A DNA stretch of 64,000 nt from an uncultured Alphaproteobacteria bacterium (GTDB lineage Bacteria; Pseudomonadota; Alphaproteobacteria; Rhodobacterales; Rhodobacteraceae): the NCBI GenBank assembly GCA_902537215.1, contig CACBAM010000002.1, positions 62,001 to 126,000 of the forward strand, read 5' to 3'. Within the stretch, counting starts at the first letter, position 1, and each line of letters opens with the position of its first letter. Below the pieces are notes generated by a model. It saw only the letters and a program-made list of their open reading frames with translations. It was not told the DNA's origin and did not search any database. Both the position numbers and the translations under genes were made by a program. This document shows, piece by piece, positions 51,290-60,559 of the stretch.

Positions 51290-52285
51290 CTAACTAAATT
51301 TTAATTTAAATTCTGAAACAGCTGCCTTAAATTCCGAATCTAAATTATTAACAAACTCCGAAACAGTTTCAATTGCTTTAATTGACGCAATGCCTTGCCC
51401 ACATCCAAAAATTTGTGACCACGCCTTTGGCTTTTCGGATGAAGGGTCAAAATTCATATCTTTGACCGATCCCTCCTGAAGATTGTCTGGGTCCATGCCA
51501 GCATTGATAACGGATGGTTTTAAGTAATTTCCAGAAACTCCAGTAAAAAGCGATGAAAGAAGTATATCTTCGGCAGAGGAATCGACGATCATATTTTTAT
51601 ATGCATCAGTAGCATTAGCCTCTTTTGTTGCAATGAATGGTGAACCGATATATCCCATGTCTGCTCCCATCATGAGTGAAGCGAGCAAAGCTCGTCCTGT
51701 TGCGATGGAGCCTGAAAGCAGTAAGGGTCCGTTAAACCATTCTCTAATTTCTTGAATAAGAGCAAACGGTGATTGAGGTCCTGCATGCCCGCCGGCACCG
51801 GCCGCCACCGCTATAAGCCCGTCGGCTCCCTTTTCGATAGCTTTTCTAGCGAAAGTATTATTGATAATATCATGTAAAACAACGCCACCGCATGAATGAG
51901 CCGCTTCATTAACTTCTGGTCGAGCTCCAAGTGATGTAATCCAAACAGGTACATTCCATTTCACACATATTTCAATATCTCGCATCAATCGTGGATTTGA
52001 TCTATGCACTATTTGATTTACGGCAAAAGGGGCCGCAGGATTATCTGGGTTTTCTTGATTATGTCGATCAAGTTCCTCTGTTATGCGTTTGAGCCATCTC
52101 TCTAGCTCGATGGGTTCACCCTCTTTTTCGCGGGCATTTAATGCTGGGAAGCTACCAATAACTCCGGCTTTACACTGTGCAATTACCAAATCTGGTACTG
52201 ATATAATAAATAGTGGGGCTGCTACCACTGGAAGCTTTCCCGCTGTTAATACTGCCGGAATATTTTTACTACTATGTATATTCAT
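51290..52285 (-). CDS. Nitronate monooxygenase / 2-nitropropane dioxygenase-like FMN protein
   Basis: 331 residues, TIM-barrel. GVIGSFPALNAR near the N-terminus, WITSLGARPEV, then GAGGHAGPQSPFALIQEI and LLSGSIATGRALLASLMMGADMGYIGS at the FMN phosphate site. Its start overlaps the thiolase stop as TGATG, so the two are coupled. Members near beta-oxidation genes may act on nitronates or on unsaturated CoA-like substrates. Confidence 0.83.
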   Translation of the reverse strand: MNIHSSKNIPAVLTAGKLPVVAAPLFIISVPDLVIAQCKAGVIGSFPALNAREKEGEPIELERWLKRITEELDRHNQENPDNPAAPFAVNQIVHRSNPRLMRDIEICVKWNVPVWITSLGARPEVNEAAHSCGGVVLHDIINNTFARKAIEKGADGLIAVAAGAGGHAGPQSPFALIQEIREWFNGPLLLSGSIATGRALLASLMMGADMGYIGSPFIATKEANATDAYKNMIVDSSAEDILLSSLFTGVSGNYLKPSVINAGMDPDNLQEGSVKDMNFDPSSEKPKAWSQIFGCGQGIASIKAIETVSEFVNNLDSEFKAAVSEFKLKFS

Positions 52286-53487
52286 CAGAGAACCTCAAAA
52301 AGGCCCGCGCCTCCCATTCCTCCTCCAATGCACATGGTGCATACGACATATTTCGCACCTCTTCGCTTTCCTTCAATTAGAGCGTGACCAACCATACGAG
52401 CTCCAGACATTCCATAAGGATGGCCGATAGAGATTGCACCTCCATTTACATTAAGATTTTCATCTGGAATACCTAGCTTGTCTTTACAATACAGAACTTG
52501 TACAGCGAAGGCTTCATTCAACTCCCAAAGATCAATATCATCCATTTTTAAATTATGTTTTTCAAGTAGTTTTGGAACAGCAAAAACAGGCCCAATACCC
52601 ATTTCATCAGGAGCACAACCAGCTGCCATCATTCCTACATATCGTCCTAACGGCTCTAACCCCTTCTTTTCTGCAATTTTGGCTTCCATCAGCACAGATG
52701 CAGACGCGCCATCCGACAGCTGACTTGCATTGCCTGCTGTTATGTACCCACCTTCAGACATAGTCAGTCCATTTTTAAACACTGGTGACAACGAAGACAG
52801 CCCTTCGATGTTTGTGCTTGGTCTATTTCCTTCATCTTTCTCGAGGGTTACTTCTTTATCACTTATTTCACCTGTTTCTTTATCTTGAACTTTCATGATC
52901 GTTTTGAGGGGCACAATTTCATCATCGAATGCTCCTCTTTGTTGCCCAGATGCAGTTCTCTGTTGAGATTGAAGAGAATATTCATCCTGATACTCTCGAC
53001 TAACATTATAACGAGATGCAACGGTCTCTGCAGTCTCGATCATAGTCATATACATATCTGGTTGATGATCCTTAAACCATGGATCATATGCTCTGTATCC
53101 ATTCATTTTATCGTTTTGAACAAGGCTTATGGATTCTACTCCTCCACCCACCGTGATATCCATGCCGTCGTTAATAATTTGTTTAGCTGCTGTCGCAATT
53201 GCCATCATTCCGCTTGCACATTGACGATCTATAGACATTCCGGGAACTGTAACGGGTAACCCAGCTCGTATGGCCGCTTGTCGTGCAATATTACCCCCAC
53301 TTGATCCTTGCTGTAAGGCAGCTCCCATGACAACATCACCTACCTCACTAGTCTCTATTCCGGCCCTTTCAACTGCTTTTTCAATTGCATGTCCGGCCAA
53401 CTCTTGGGCGGATGTGTCGTTAAAAGCTCCTCGGTAAGCTTTTCCTATAGGTGTTCTCGCAGTTGATACTATTACGGCTTCTCGCAT
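52285..53487 (-). CDS. Acetyl-CoA acyltransferase (thiolase)
   Basis: 400 residues. Acylated Cys in [11 protein letters not shown] (about residue 89), [20 protein letters not shown] with the active His, and the second Cys in [13 protein letters not shown]. Family length is about 390-400. GGAGAA before the ATG. It cleaves a 3-ketoacyl-CoA with CoA in the last step of beta-oxidation, or makes acetoacetyl-CoA. Confidence 0.92.
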   Translation of the reverse strand: MREAVIVSTARTPIGKAYRGAFNDTSAQELAGHAIEKAVERAGIETSEVGDVVMGAALQQGSSGGNIARQAAIRAGLPVTVPGMSIDRQCASGMMAIATAAKQIINDGMDITVGGGVESISLVQNDKMNGYRAYDPWFKDHQPDMYMTMIETAETVASRYNVSREYQDEYSLQSQQRTASGQQRGAFDDEIVPLKTIMKVQDKETGEISDKEVTLEKDEGNRPSTNIEGLSSLSPVFKNGLTMSEGGYITAGNASQLSDGASASVLMEAKIAEKKGLEPLGRYVGMMAAGCAPDEMGIGPVFAVPKLLEKHNLKMDDIDLWELNEAFAVQVLYCKDKLGIPDENLNVNGGAISIGHPYGMSGARMVGHALIEGKRRGAKYVVCTMCIGGGMGGAGLFEVL

Positions 53488-53581
53488 TTCTTTTCTCCGA
53501 TAATTAAATGAAAACTTTTGTATTAAGCGTACTCAATCTTATCACACAAATTTTTTCGTACAATCTTTAAACTTAAGACTT

Positions 53582-54073
53582 TTATGGTTTAACAAAGGCT
53601 TTTGTGACCCACTCTGCAGCCAGAGCAGGTTTTTCTTGATCTTCAAGTTCTACAATAACATCGTAAATCATTGTTATTTCCCCGGTATCTTTCTTCTCCA
53701 TATCCTTTAAAGTGAAATGCCCCCTTACTCTCGAGTTAACTGGTACAGGCGATACAAACCGTAGCTTATTAAATCCATAGTTAAGGCCAAAATGTGCTCC
53801 TTCTATCCCCGGGACACAATCATAAGACATTGCAGAAAGTAGCGACACGGTCAGAAACCCATGCGCGATAGTCGAGTTCAAGGGTGTCTCTTTCTTTACT
53901 CTTGCTGGATCCACGTGAATAAAGAAGTGGTCTTTCGTAAGATCCGCAAAGCTATCAATCATGTCTTGATCGATTGAATACCACTCTGATTTTCCTACTA
54001 CTTGCCCTAATTTGTCAGATACCTCGTCAAAGCTTAGCTTTGTAAGTGCTCCATCATTATTTACCTTTTGCAT
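53582..54073 (-). CDS. MaoC-like (R)-specific enoyl-CoA hydratase
   Basis: 163 residues, hotdog fold. DLTKDHFFIHVDPARVKK holds the Asp/His dyad of MaoC hydratases, followed by STIAHGFLTVSLLS. GGGGAGA before the ATG. Divergent from the ABC transporter operon; a 244-bp region between them carries operator-like repeats. It hydrates trans-2-enoyl-CoA or a related substrate. Confidence 0.86.
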   Translation of the reverse strand: MQKVNNDGALTKLSFDEVSDKLGQVVGKSEWYSIDQDMIDSFADLTKDHFFIHVDPARVKKETPLNSTIAHGFLTVSLLSAMSYDCVPGIEGAHFGLNYGFNKLRFVSPVPVNSRVRGHFTLKDMEKKDTGEITMIYDVIVELEDQEKPALAAEWVTKAFVKP

Positions 54074-54176
54074 CTTTTAGTCTCCCCGAATCGAATTGGC
54101 TATATCTTAATGGGATTTATGACGGTTTACTCTTTTTTTTGGCCAGAAGGAGGTTTTTTTTGAACATATTGCATTA

Positions 54177-54222
54177 TTGACGCTACGTTATGTGATTAAT
54201 TGACGCTATGTTATACCGTGGC
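54177..54222. promoter_or_regulatory. Tandem 23-bp operator-like repeat
   Basis: TTGACGCTAYGTTAT occurs twice, starting at 54177 and 54200, exactly 23 bp apart (about two helical turns). The second copy extends into an imperfect inverted repeat with GCGTTA. It lies between the divergent MaoC and ABC-transporter genes, just upstream of the promoter at 54235. No regulator gene is present in the window. Confidence 0.6.
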
Positions 54223-54234
54223 GTTATTTTAGGG

Positions 54235-54264
54235 TTGACCTCTTAAAAAAATTTAAACTATCAT
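54235..54264 (+). promoter_or_regulatory. Sigma-70-like promoter of the ABC transporter operon
   Basis: -35 TTGACC (54235-54240), 18-bp spacer, -10 TATCAT (54259-54264), 54 bp before the solute-binding protein ATG. A GGGAGGA ribosome-binding site follows at 54302-54308. Confidence 0.6.
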
Positions 54265-54317
54265 TTATTTATTGAACGATTGTTGAAAATTAATTTACTT
54301 TTGGGAGGAAAGTATTC

Positions 54318-55556
54318 ATGAAACTTTTTAAAAAGATCGCGAGTTTCGTATTAGCTTCTGGGTTGTTTTTTAGCTCCTCAGTTTTTGCTGACACGGTGAA
54401 AATCGCATTTATCGATCCATTATCTGGGCCATTTGCTACAACTGGAACAATAGGTTTAGCAGAATGGAAATATGCTGTTGAGAAGCTCGTCAACGAAAAA
54501 GGCGGTGTTCTTGGCGGAAAAAAAATGGAAGTTGTAGCACTAGATAATAAGATGGACGGAAAAGAGTCGCTTGTTCAAGTGCAGGTTGCCATTGATCAGG
54601 GTATTCGATTTATAGCGCAAGGTAACTCATCAGGTATTGCAAACGCGATAACTGATATGGTTAAAAAGCACAACAAAAGGAACCCTGATAAGCAGGTTAT
54701 CTTTTTAAACTATTCAGCTGTTGACCCAGCGTTGACAAACGACAAGTGCCAATTCTGGCATTTTCGTTTTGATGCCAACGCTGACATAAAGATGGATGTT
54801 ATAACAGATGTTATTGCCGGCGAGTCAGGTATAAAGAAAATGTATCTAATCGGCCAAGATTACTCATTTGGTAAAGCTGTTGCAGCGGCTGCAGAAAAAT
54901 ATTTAGCGCAAAAAACGTCTATAGAAATCGTAGGTAATGAGCTACACCCAATCGGTAGGGTAAAAGATTTCACTCCATATGCTAGAAAGATTATCGCATC
55001 AGGAGCTAATGCTGTTATCACAGGAAACTGGGGAGCCGACATGGTGAATTTGGGACGTTCTCTCAAAGAATCCGGCTTTGACGGTCCTGTTTATTGCTAT
55101 TACTGCGCGACCGCAGGTATCACCAGAACTTTCGGTGAAACCGGAAAAGGAATGCTAAATATAGTTGGTGAAGGGAAACTCAATCCTATGAACCCTGCAT
55201 TAGAAGCATATAATAAGGGTTTAAAGGCAAAATACCCTGAAGCCGATATGTCTCAGCCAAGAATTACTAATGCGGTTCAAATGGTAGCAAAGGCAATAAA
55301 CGAAGCAGGGTCTGCGACTGATATGAAAGCTATCGCATATGCACTTGAAGGTATGGAGTTCGAAAATGAACTTCTCCAGACTAAAGTCGTAATGCGAACT
55401 TCTGATCACCAGGCTATTCAAGATGTTCACGTTGGTATGCATACTGATGACGTAGACATTGACTTTGATAACTCTGGTTACGGCATCAAGATGTATAAAA
55501 CTGTGAAAATGGCGTCAATGGACAGTCCTACAACTTGTAAGATGAAGAGACCGTAA
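54318..55556 (+). CDS. ABC transporter solute-binding protein (branched-chain amino acid/amide type)
   Basis: 412 residues. Signal peptide MKLFKKIASFVLASGLFFSS ending at SVFA, then the LivJ/LivK-type opening VKIAFIDPLSGPFATTG and the two-lobe pattern (KKMYLIGQDYSFGKAVAAAA; ADMVNLGRSLKESGF). It delivers a ligand to the LivHM permease. The ligand cannot be read from the sequence; location beside acyl-CoA genes makes an organic acid likelier than an amino acid. Confidence 0.88.
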   Translation: MKLFKKIASFVLASGLFFSSSVFADTVKIAFIDPLSGPFATTGTIGLAEWKYAVEKLVNEKGGVLGGKKMEVVALDNKMDGKESLVQVQVAIDQGIRFIAQGNSSGIANAITDMVKKHNKRNPDKQVIFLNYSAVDPALTNDKCQFWHFRFDANADIKMDVITDVIAGESGIKKMYLIGQDYSFGKAVAAAAEKYLAQKTSIEIVGNELHPIGRVKDFTPYARKIIASGANAVITGNWGADMVNLGRSLKESGFDGPVYCYYCATAGITRTFGETGKGMLNIVGEGKLNPMNPALEAYNKGLKAKYPEADMSQPRITNAVQMVAKAINEAGSATDMKAIAYALEGMEFENELLQTKVVMRTSDHQAIQDVHVGMHTDDVDIDFDNSGYGIKMYKTVKMASMDSPTTCKMKRP

Positions 55557-55568
55557 AATTAAACTATT

Positions 55569-55608
55569 AATTAAATGCTCTGCTTATTAATAGGCAGGGC
55601 ATTTAATT
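55569..55608 (+). terminator. Strong hairpin between binding-protein and permease genes
   Basis: A 15-bp stem (AATTAAATGCTCTGC with GCAGGGCATTTAATT, one G-T wobble) has a 10-base loop. It is followed by only a short T stretch (TTTC). Such hairpins between a highly expressed binding protein and its permease genes usually act as partial terminators or stabilise the upstream mRNA. Confidence 0.65.
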
Positions 55609-55626
55609 TCATTTGAGGCTCAAAAA

Positions 55627-56583
55627 ATGGATCTATTTATAATCAATGTGATAGACGGCTTAATCTACGGATTACTTTTGTTTATGTTATCGAGTGGGTT
55701 GACTCTTATCTTTTCAATGATGGGAGTTCTTAACTTATCACATGCTGCTTTTTACATGCTCGGTGCTTACCTAGCTTACCAGATCAGTGTTTACACTGGT
55801 TTTTGGGTTGGATTGATTGTTGCTCCGTTATTGGTCACAATTCTCGGTGCTGCTGTGGAAAGATATGGCTTAAGGAGGGTGCATCAGTACGGGCACGTAC
55901 CGGAGCTTATTTTCACATTTGGTCTGTTTTTTGTTATAGAGGAGTTAGTGCAATATATATGGGGACGAAGTATGGTTAATTACAATAGTCCTGAATCTTT
56001 AGATTTTATCGCTTTCAATTTAGCAGGAGGGTCAATTCCCGCCTATAAGGTATTTATGTTGTTGGTGTCTGTAGGTATATTCCTAGCCTTGTATTACGTA
56101 TTGGCTAGGACACGCGTCGGAATGATAATTCAGGCTGCTCTCAGTTATCCCAAAACTGTTGAGGCTCTTGGTCATAATGTACCGTTGGTGTTTATGGGAG
56201 TTTTTGGAGTAGGAACTGGTTTGGCTGGCTTAGCAGGAGTGATAGCAGGTCCATCACTTACAACTTTTCCAGGCATGGCATTTCTCCTAGGCTCAATAGT
56301 ATTTGTGTGTGTTGTGGTAGGTGGACTTGGGTCATTATTCGGAGCATTTGTCGCGTCACTATTGATTGGATGGCTGCAAACTTTTGCCGCCTCATACAAT
56401 ATAGGTGCAGCAGACATACTAATTGCTTTTGGCTACGAGTATCCAAAAGATGTGTACTATCACCCATGGAGAGATTTATGGACACTAACTCTCCCTCAAA
56501 TTGGACCTATATTGCCATATATTTTATTGATACTAGTATTGGTTTTCAGGCCCAATGGCTTATTCGGTAAACGAGAGACTTAG
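55627..56583 (+). CDS. livH: Branched-chain-type ABC transporter permease LivH
   Basis: 318 residues with eight or so membrane helices and the family motif GLTLIFSMMGVLNLSHAAFYMLGAY near the N-terminus, and GGLGSLFGAFVASLLIG in the coupling region. The protein forms the channel with LivM. Second gene of the SBP-H-M-G-F operon. Confidence 0.9.
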   Translation: MDLFIINVIDGLIYGLLLFMLSSGLTLIFSMMGVLNLSHAAFYMLGAYLAYQISVYTGFWVGLIVAPLLVTILGAAVERYGLRRVHQYGHVPELIFTFGLFFVIEELVQYIWGRSMVNYNSPESLDFIAFNLAGGSIPAYKVFMLLVSVGIFLALYYVLARTRVGMIIQAALSYPKTVEALGHNVPLVFMGVFGVGTGLAGLAGVIAGPSLTTFPGMAFLLGSIVFVCVVVGGLGSLFGAFVASLLIGWLQTFAASYNIGAADILIAFGYEYPKDVYYHPWRDLWTLTLPQIGPILPYILLILVLVFRPNGLFGKRET

Positions 56584-56594
56584 GGAATAAAAAA

Positions 56595-57860
56595 ATGAGT
56601 AGTACGTCTATGCAAAAAAGTGTTTTTTCCTCCGCTTTGCCCTGGATATTTGCTGCGGCCATTTTAATTGTCCTGCCTTTTATATTTACAGGGGGCGGTT
56701 CGATTACAATTATGAACCAGATAGGCATAACAATAGTCTTGGCTATGAGTTATAATATGCTTCTAGGTCAGGGTGGCATGTTAAGTTTTGGACATGCTGT
56801 ATATATGGGGATCGGTGGATTTGTCGCTGTTCACGTTATGAATATTGTAGAAAATGAATATTTGTGGCTACCATTGCCGTTCTTGCCACTAGTTGGAGGT
56901 CTCGTAGGGCTTGGGTTCGCTACTATTGTTGGTAGTTTTTCAACGAGAAAAGCAGGAACTGTTTTTGCAATGATAAGTTTAGGTATCGGTGAGCTAATAG
57001 CAGCCTGTTGTATCATTATAACCGTTTTTTTTGGTGGTGAGGAAGGAATTTCGGGAGACAGAACCATGGCGCCTTCGACATTCGGCATCGAGTTCATATC
57101 TCAGAAGGAAGTTTATTTTTTGATAGCGTTTTGGGTTCTACTATCAATTTTTGTGATGTATCTCTTTACGCAAACACCTGTTGGAAAGATGGCAAATGCT
57201 GTTAGAGATAATCCTGAAAGAGCGGAGTTTGTAGGATATTCACAGCGCTGGGTACGCTATGTGTCTTTTTGTGGTGCAGGTTTTTTTGCTGGGGTTGCCG
57301 GAGCACTTTTTGCGATAAATTATGAGATACTTACGGAACAAAATTTAAATACAGTAATGTCATTTCAAGTTCTACTAGCGACCTACATTGGAGGAGTCGG
57401 GTTTTTCTTGGGACCTGTTTTTGGTGCTGTTTTGTTCACTATATTACAAACTGTAATAGGCCTACAAACGGATTTATGGGCATTATATACGGGTATTGTG
57501 TTTGTACTTATGGTTATGTTTCTTCCTACAGGGTTAACTGGTCTATTCGCAATGCATTTGATACCGTTACAGTTAGGGAGGTTGGGTATGTTAATAAAAC
57601 CCTATGCAAAAATTTTTGTTCCTGGCCTAGCTTTCGTTGTTGGTTCAATTGCTTTAATTGAGTTGATCAACCATGTTCGGCACCATGGAGAAGAACAATT
57701 TATGACGTTGTTCTGGATTGAATTTGATACCACCTCTTTCCTGCCATGGGCTTTATTTTTAATAATGCTGGGTGTTGGTTTTTATGTTTCACGAGTATTT
57801 GCTAAAGAGGTTGCTGAGGCATGGGGAGAAGCAACTTTCGTTGAGGGCGAGAGGAGATAA
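56595..57860 (+). CDS. livM: Branched-chain-type ABC transporter permease LivM
   Basis: 421 residues. LGQGGMLSFGHAVYMGIGGF is the LivM signature, with VRDNPERAEFVGYSQRWVRY in the coupling helix. It is longer than usual because of a C-terminal extension of about 80 residues with two more membrane segments. 11 nt after LivH; GGGAATAA before the ATG. Confidence 0.9.
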   Translation: MSSTSMQKSVFSSALPWIFAAAILIVLPFIFTGGGSITIMNQIGITIVLAMSYNMLLGQGGMLSFGHAVYMGIGGFVAVHVMNIVENEYLWLPLPFLPLVGGLVGLGFATIVGSFSTRKAGTVFAMISLGIGELIAACCIIITVFFGGEEGISGDRTMAPSTFGIEFISQKEVYFLIAFWVLLSIFVMYLFTQTPVGKMANAVRDNPERAEFVGYSQRWVRYVSFCGAGFFAGVAGALFAINYEILTEQNLNTVMSFQVLLATYIGGVGFFLGPVFGAVLFTILQTVIGLQTDLWALYTGIVFVLMVMFLPTGLTGLFAMHLIPLQLGRLGMLIKPYAKIFVPGLAFVVGSIALIELINHVRHHGEEQFMTLFWIEFDTTSFLPWALFLIMLGVGFYVSRVFAKEVAEAWGEATFVEGERR

Positions 57861-57862
57861 AT

Positions 57863-58621
57863 ATGGCGACTGAGGCACTTAAACTAGACAATGTTAAAAA
57901 GAACTTTGCCGGTACTGAAATAATAAGGGGGCTTAATCTGTCTGTTACGAAAAATGAAAGGCACGCTGTAATTGGCCCAAATGGAGCTGGCAAGTCTACC
58001 GCCTATAATCTTATAACAGGAAGGTATCAGGTTTCGTCTGGAAGAGTTTTTTTAAATGGAGAAGATATTACCAACCTCGAACCCTATGAGGTAAAAAGAA
58101 AAGGTCTTAGCCGTTCGTTTCAAATAACAAATATATTTCCTAAGATGTCTGTTTTTGAGAACGTTCGGTGTTCGTTACTTTGGGCAATGGGGTACAAATA
58201 TTCTTTTTGGAAGATGGTTGGAAATCAAACGGCACTTAATGAGGATGCAGAAAAAATTATCGAGGAACTCAACCTAAAGGATAGAAGGAATACTTTAGCG
58301 GGAGTACTTAGTTACGCGGAACAGCGGGCTTTGGAAATTGGTATTACAATTGCTGGCGGTTCCGAGGTAATATTATTAGATGAACCTACCGCAGGAATGA
58401 GTGTATCTGAGACAGAATATATAGTGGGGCTTATTCGGAAGGTAACGGAAGGAAAGACCTTATTAGTAGTGGAGCACGACATGGGTGTTGTTTTTGATCT
58501 AGCTGATAGGATCTCTGTTCTTGTATACGGAGAGATCATAGCCACGGGCACACCAACGGAAGTTAAAGAGAACCAAGCGGTTCAAGAGGCCTATTTAGGC
58601 GCAGCAATGGAAGAACACTAA
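57863..58621 (+). CDS. livG: ABC transporter ATPase LivG, variant signature motif
   Basis: 252 residues. Walker A GPNGAGKST (38-46), Walker B ILLDEPTAGM and switch His in VEHDMGVV are canonical. The signature is LSYAEQR (149-155), with Ala in place of the second Gly of LSGGQ (LSYGQQ in classical LivG). GAGGAGAT before the ATG, three nt after LivM. Confidence 0.9.
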   Translation: MATEALKLDNVKKNFAGTEIIRGLNLSVTKNERHAVIGPNGAGKSTAYNLITGRYQVSSGRVFLNGEDITNLEPYEVKRKGLSRSFQITNIFPKMSVFENVRCSLLWAMGYKYSFWKMVGNQTALNEDAEKIIEELNLKDRRNTLAGVLSYAEQRALEIGITIAGGSEVILLDEPTAGMSVSETEYIVGLIRKVTEGKTLLVVEHDMGVVFDLADRISVLVYGEIIATGTPTEVKENQAVQEAYLGAAMEEH

Positions 58622-59322
58622 TGTTAGAAGTAACTGATCTAAATGCATATTATGGAAAAAGCCATATTCTTAGGGGTGTAAACTTAAAAATAGAAAATGG
58701 CGAAATTGTTTCTTTGCTTGGAAGAAATGGTGTGGGGCGATCAACGACATGCAAAGCCATAATGGGTGAAGTTGAGCCCATAGGTTCAATCAAGTTCAAT
58801 GGCGCCGAATTGGCTGGCAAAAAGGCTTTTGAAGTTGCCAACGCGGGGCTTGGGTATGTCCCTGAAAACAGAGATATTTTTCCTGGCTTAACAACGCGGC
58901 AAAATTTAGAGTTAGGAATAAAATCAGGGCAAGATATGGCAAACTCTAGGTGGTCAATAGATGATATGTTTAATCTTTTTGAAAACCTTAAAAATCGCGC
59001 TGATGTTGAGGCATCGTTCCTATCCGGAGGTGAGCAACAAATGCTTACTATGTGTAGAACATTGATGGGTGACCCAGAAGTTATAATGATCGATGAACCT
59101 ACTGAGGGTTTAAGTCCCCAAATGACAACAAGAGTAGCAGATTTACTAAACGAAATAAGTAGCAGGGGCGTGTCAATACTATTGGTCGAACAAAAACTCG
59201 CTATTGCGATGAAAATCAGTCATCGCGTGTATGTGATGGGTCATGGGCAGATTGTTTTTGAAGGGACTCCAAAGGAGCTAGACAAAAGAGAAGATATTAG
59301 AAAAGAGTGGCTTGAAGTATAA
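58621..59322 (+). CDS. livF: ABC transporter ATPase LivF, variant Walker A
   Basis: 233 residues. Walker A reads GRNGVGRST (34-42): the ATP-binding Lys is Arg40. The signature LSGGEQQ and Walker B VIMIDEPTEGLS are normal. The start overlaps the LivG stop (TAATG). Paired with LivG, one composite ATP site would use both non-standard motifs and the other both standard ones. Confidence 0.9.
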   Translation: MLEVTDLNAYYGKSHILRGVNLKIENGEIVSLLGRNGVGRSTTCKAIMGEVEPIGSIKFNGAELAGKKAFEVANAGLGYVPENRDIFPGLTTRQNLELGIKSGQDMANSRWSIDDMFNLFENLKNRADVEASFLSGGEQQMLTMCRTLMGDPEVIMIDEPTEGLSPQMTTRVADLLNEISSRGVSILLVEQKLAIAMKISHRVYVMGHGQIVFEGTPKELDKREDIRKEWLEV

Positions 59323-59325
59323 CTA

Positions 59326-60486
59326 TTAAATTAACGAGTAAGATGTTGCCCTAAAATCTTCTGCGATTGTTACATAACCACCTATATATTGGGTCATGAT
59401 AATACCAGTTAGATGGTTTTCTCTGTCGACCCAAAAATAAGTACTGGCCGCTCCGGACCAACCAAACTCTCCATTTTCAGTAAGGCTCATAGCGAGTCCT
59501 TTATCATTCATAACTCTACCGATCAGGTTCCATCCGTACCCAGATAATGCTATTGGCCCGAGTCTTAAAGGTAACATCTGGTCAGAAATTCTATTTGTTA
59601 ACATGAAATCGTGCATGGTTTTTGAGATCAATTGTGTGCCGTTTTTATCTTTTCCGCTTAACAGGAAATTACAAAAAAGTTGATAATCGTCAATTGTTGA
59701 AAAAAGACCAGTTCCTCCTCTTAGGTTTATAAATTCACCATTTGAAGGATGGCTTTTTTCTGCATCAACCAACTTTAAAGGGGCTTGTTGAAATGATATC
59801 AGTTTGTTTGCATCTGTGGCACCATGCATAGGCATGATCTTTGTAGCATTTGCCTTGCTTACGTTGAACGCTGTATCTTTCATTTCCAAAGGAGCTAAAA
59901 TTTGTTCACGCAAAATGTCATTGAGTTTTTTATTCTCAACAACTTCTAAGAGCCTTCCAATGACATCTGTGGCGACCGAGTATCTCCACGCCTCTCCTGG
60001 CTGGAACGCTAAGGGTAAAGTTGCAATTTTATCTACCATTTCTTCTAAAGAAATATCTGAATCATTTAAAATATTTTCTTGTTGATAAAACTGAGCCACT
60101 GAACAACCCAGATTAAAATTATAAGAAAGGCCAGCCGTATGGGTCAGGAGATCCGCTAAGGTAATTGGTCTTTTTAACCTTTCTAATTGTCCGTCGGATC
60201 TCAAAACTTTTAAATATTTGAAAGATGGAATAAATTCTTGAACAGTTGAGTATAGGCTTAGTTTACAAGCCTCGATAAGTCGTATTGCTGCGACGGATAC
60301 TATCGGTTTGGTCATAGAATATATACGATATATCTGACCTGGCTTCAAAGTGGTTTTATTTTCAATATCACTGTATCCATGTACATCCTTTGATACAACT
60401 TTATTGAAATGCCTTATTTCCCATTCAAGACCTGCTATAAGACCCTTATCTACATATCTTTTTGCCACTCGAGAAAATTGATCCAC
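59326..60486 (-). CDS. Serine hydrolase of the beta-lactamase/esterase family
   Basis: 386 residues. SxxK motif YSMTKPIVSVAA with the nucleophile Ser, Tyr in WRYSVATDVIGRLLE, and a late GWSGAASTYFWVD. These are class C-like esterase/transesterase features (EstB type); no signal peptide is seen, arguing against a periplasmic beta-lactamase. Starts with GTG, preceded by AAGGA. Likely hydrolyses a carboxylic ester, perhaps providing acids for the CoA ligases. Converges with LivF across three bases. Confidence 0.85.
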   Translation of the reverse strand: MDQFSRVAKRYVDKGLIAGLEWEIRHFNKVVSKDVHGYSDIENKTTLKPGQIYRIYSMTKPIVSVAAIRLIEACKLSLYSTVQEFIPSFKYLKVLRSDGQLERLKRPITLADLLTHTAGLSYNFNLGCSVAQFYQQENILNDSDISLEEMVDKIATLPLAFQPGEAWRYSVATDVIGRLLEVVENKKLNDILREQILAPLEMKDTAFNVSKANATKIMPMHGATDANKLISFQQAPLKLVDAEKSHPSNGEFINLRGGTGLFSTIDDYQLFCNFLLSGKDKNGTQLISKTMHDFMLTNRISDQMLPLRLGPIALSGYGWNLIGRVMNDKGLAMSLTENGEFGWSGAASTYFWVDRENHLTGIIMTQYIGGYVTIAEDFRATSYSLI

Positions 60487-60559
60487 TAAATATTTCCTTG
60501 TCTTTATTTTTTAATTAATTAAATAATAGCATCGTATTCTGGAGTGAAATAGAGAAATT

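Noticed and set aside
54177-54222. Riboswitch upstream of the ABC operon
   Set aside because: The repeats lie upstream of the predicted promoter, so they are not transcribed with the operon, and no known riboswitch core is visible.
56172-56570. Alternative frames inside livH
   Set aside because: They lie wholly within a gene with clear LivH motifs and tight operon spacing.
59326-60486. Antibiotic-resistance beta-lactamase
   Set aside because: There is no signal peptide and the motifs fit esterase-type members of the family; context is catabolic.
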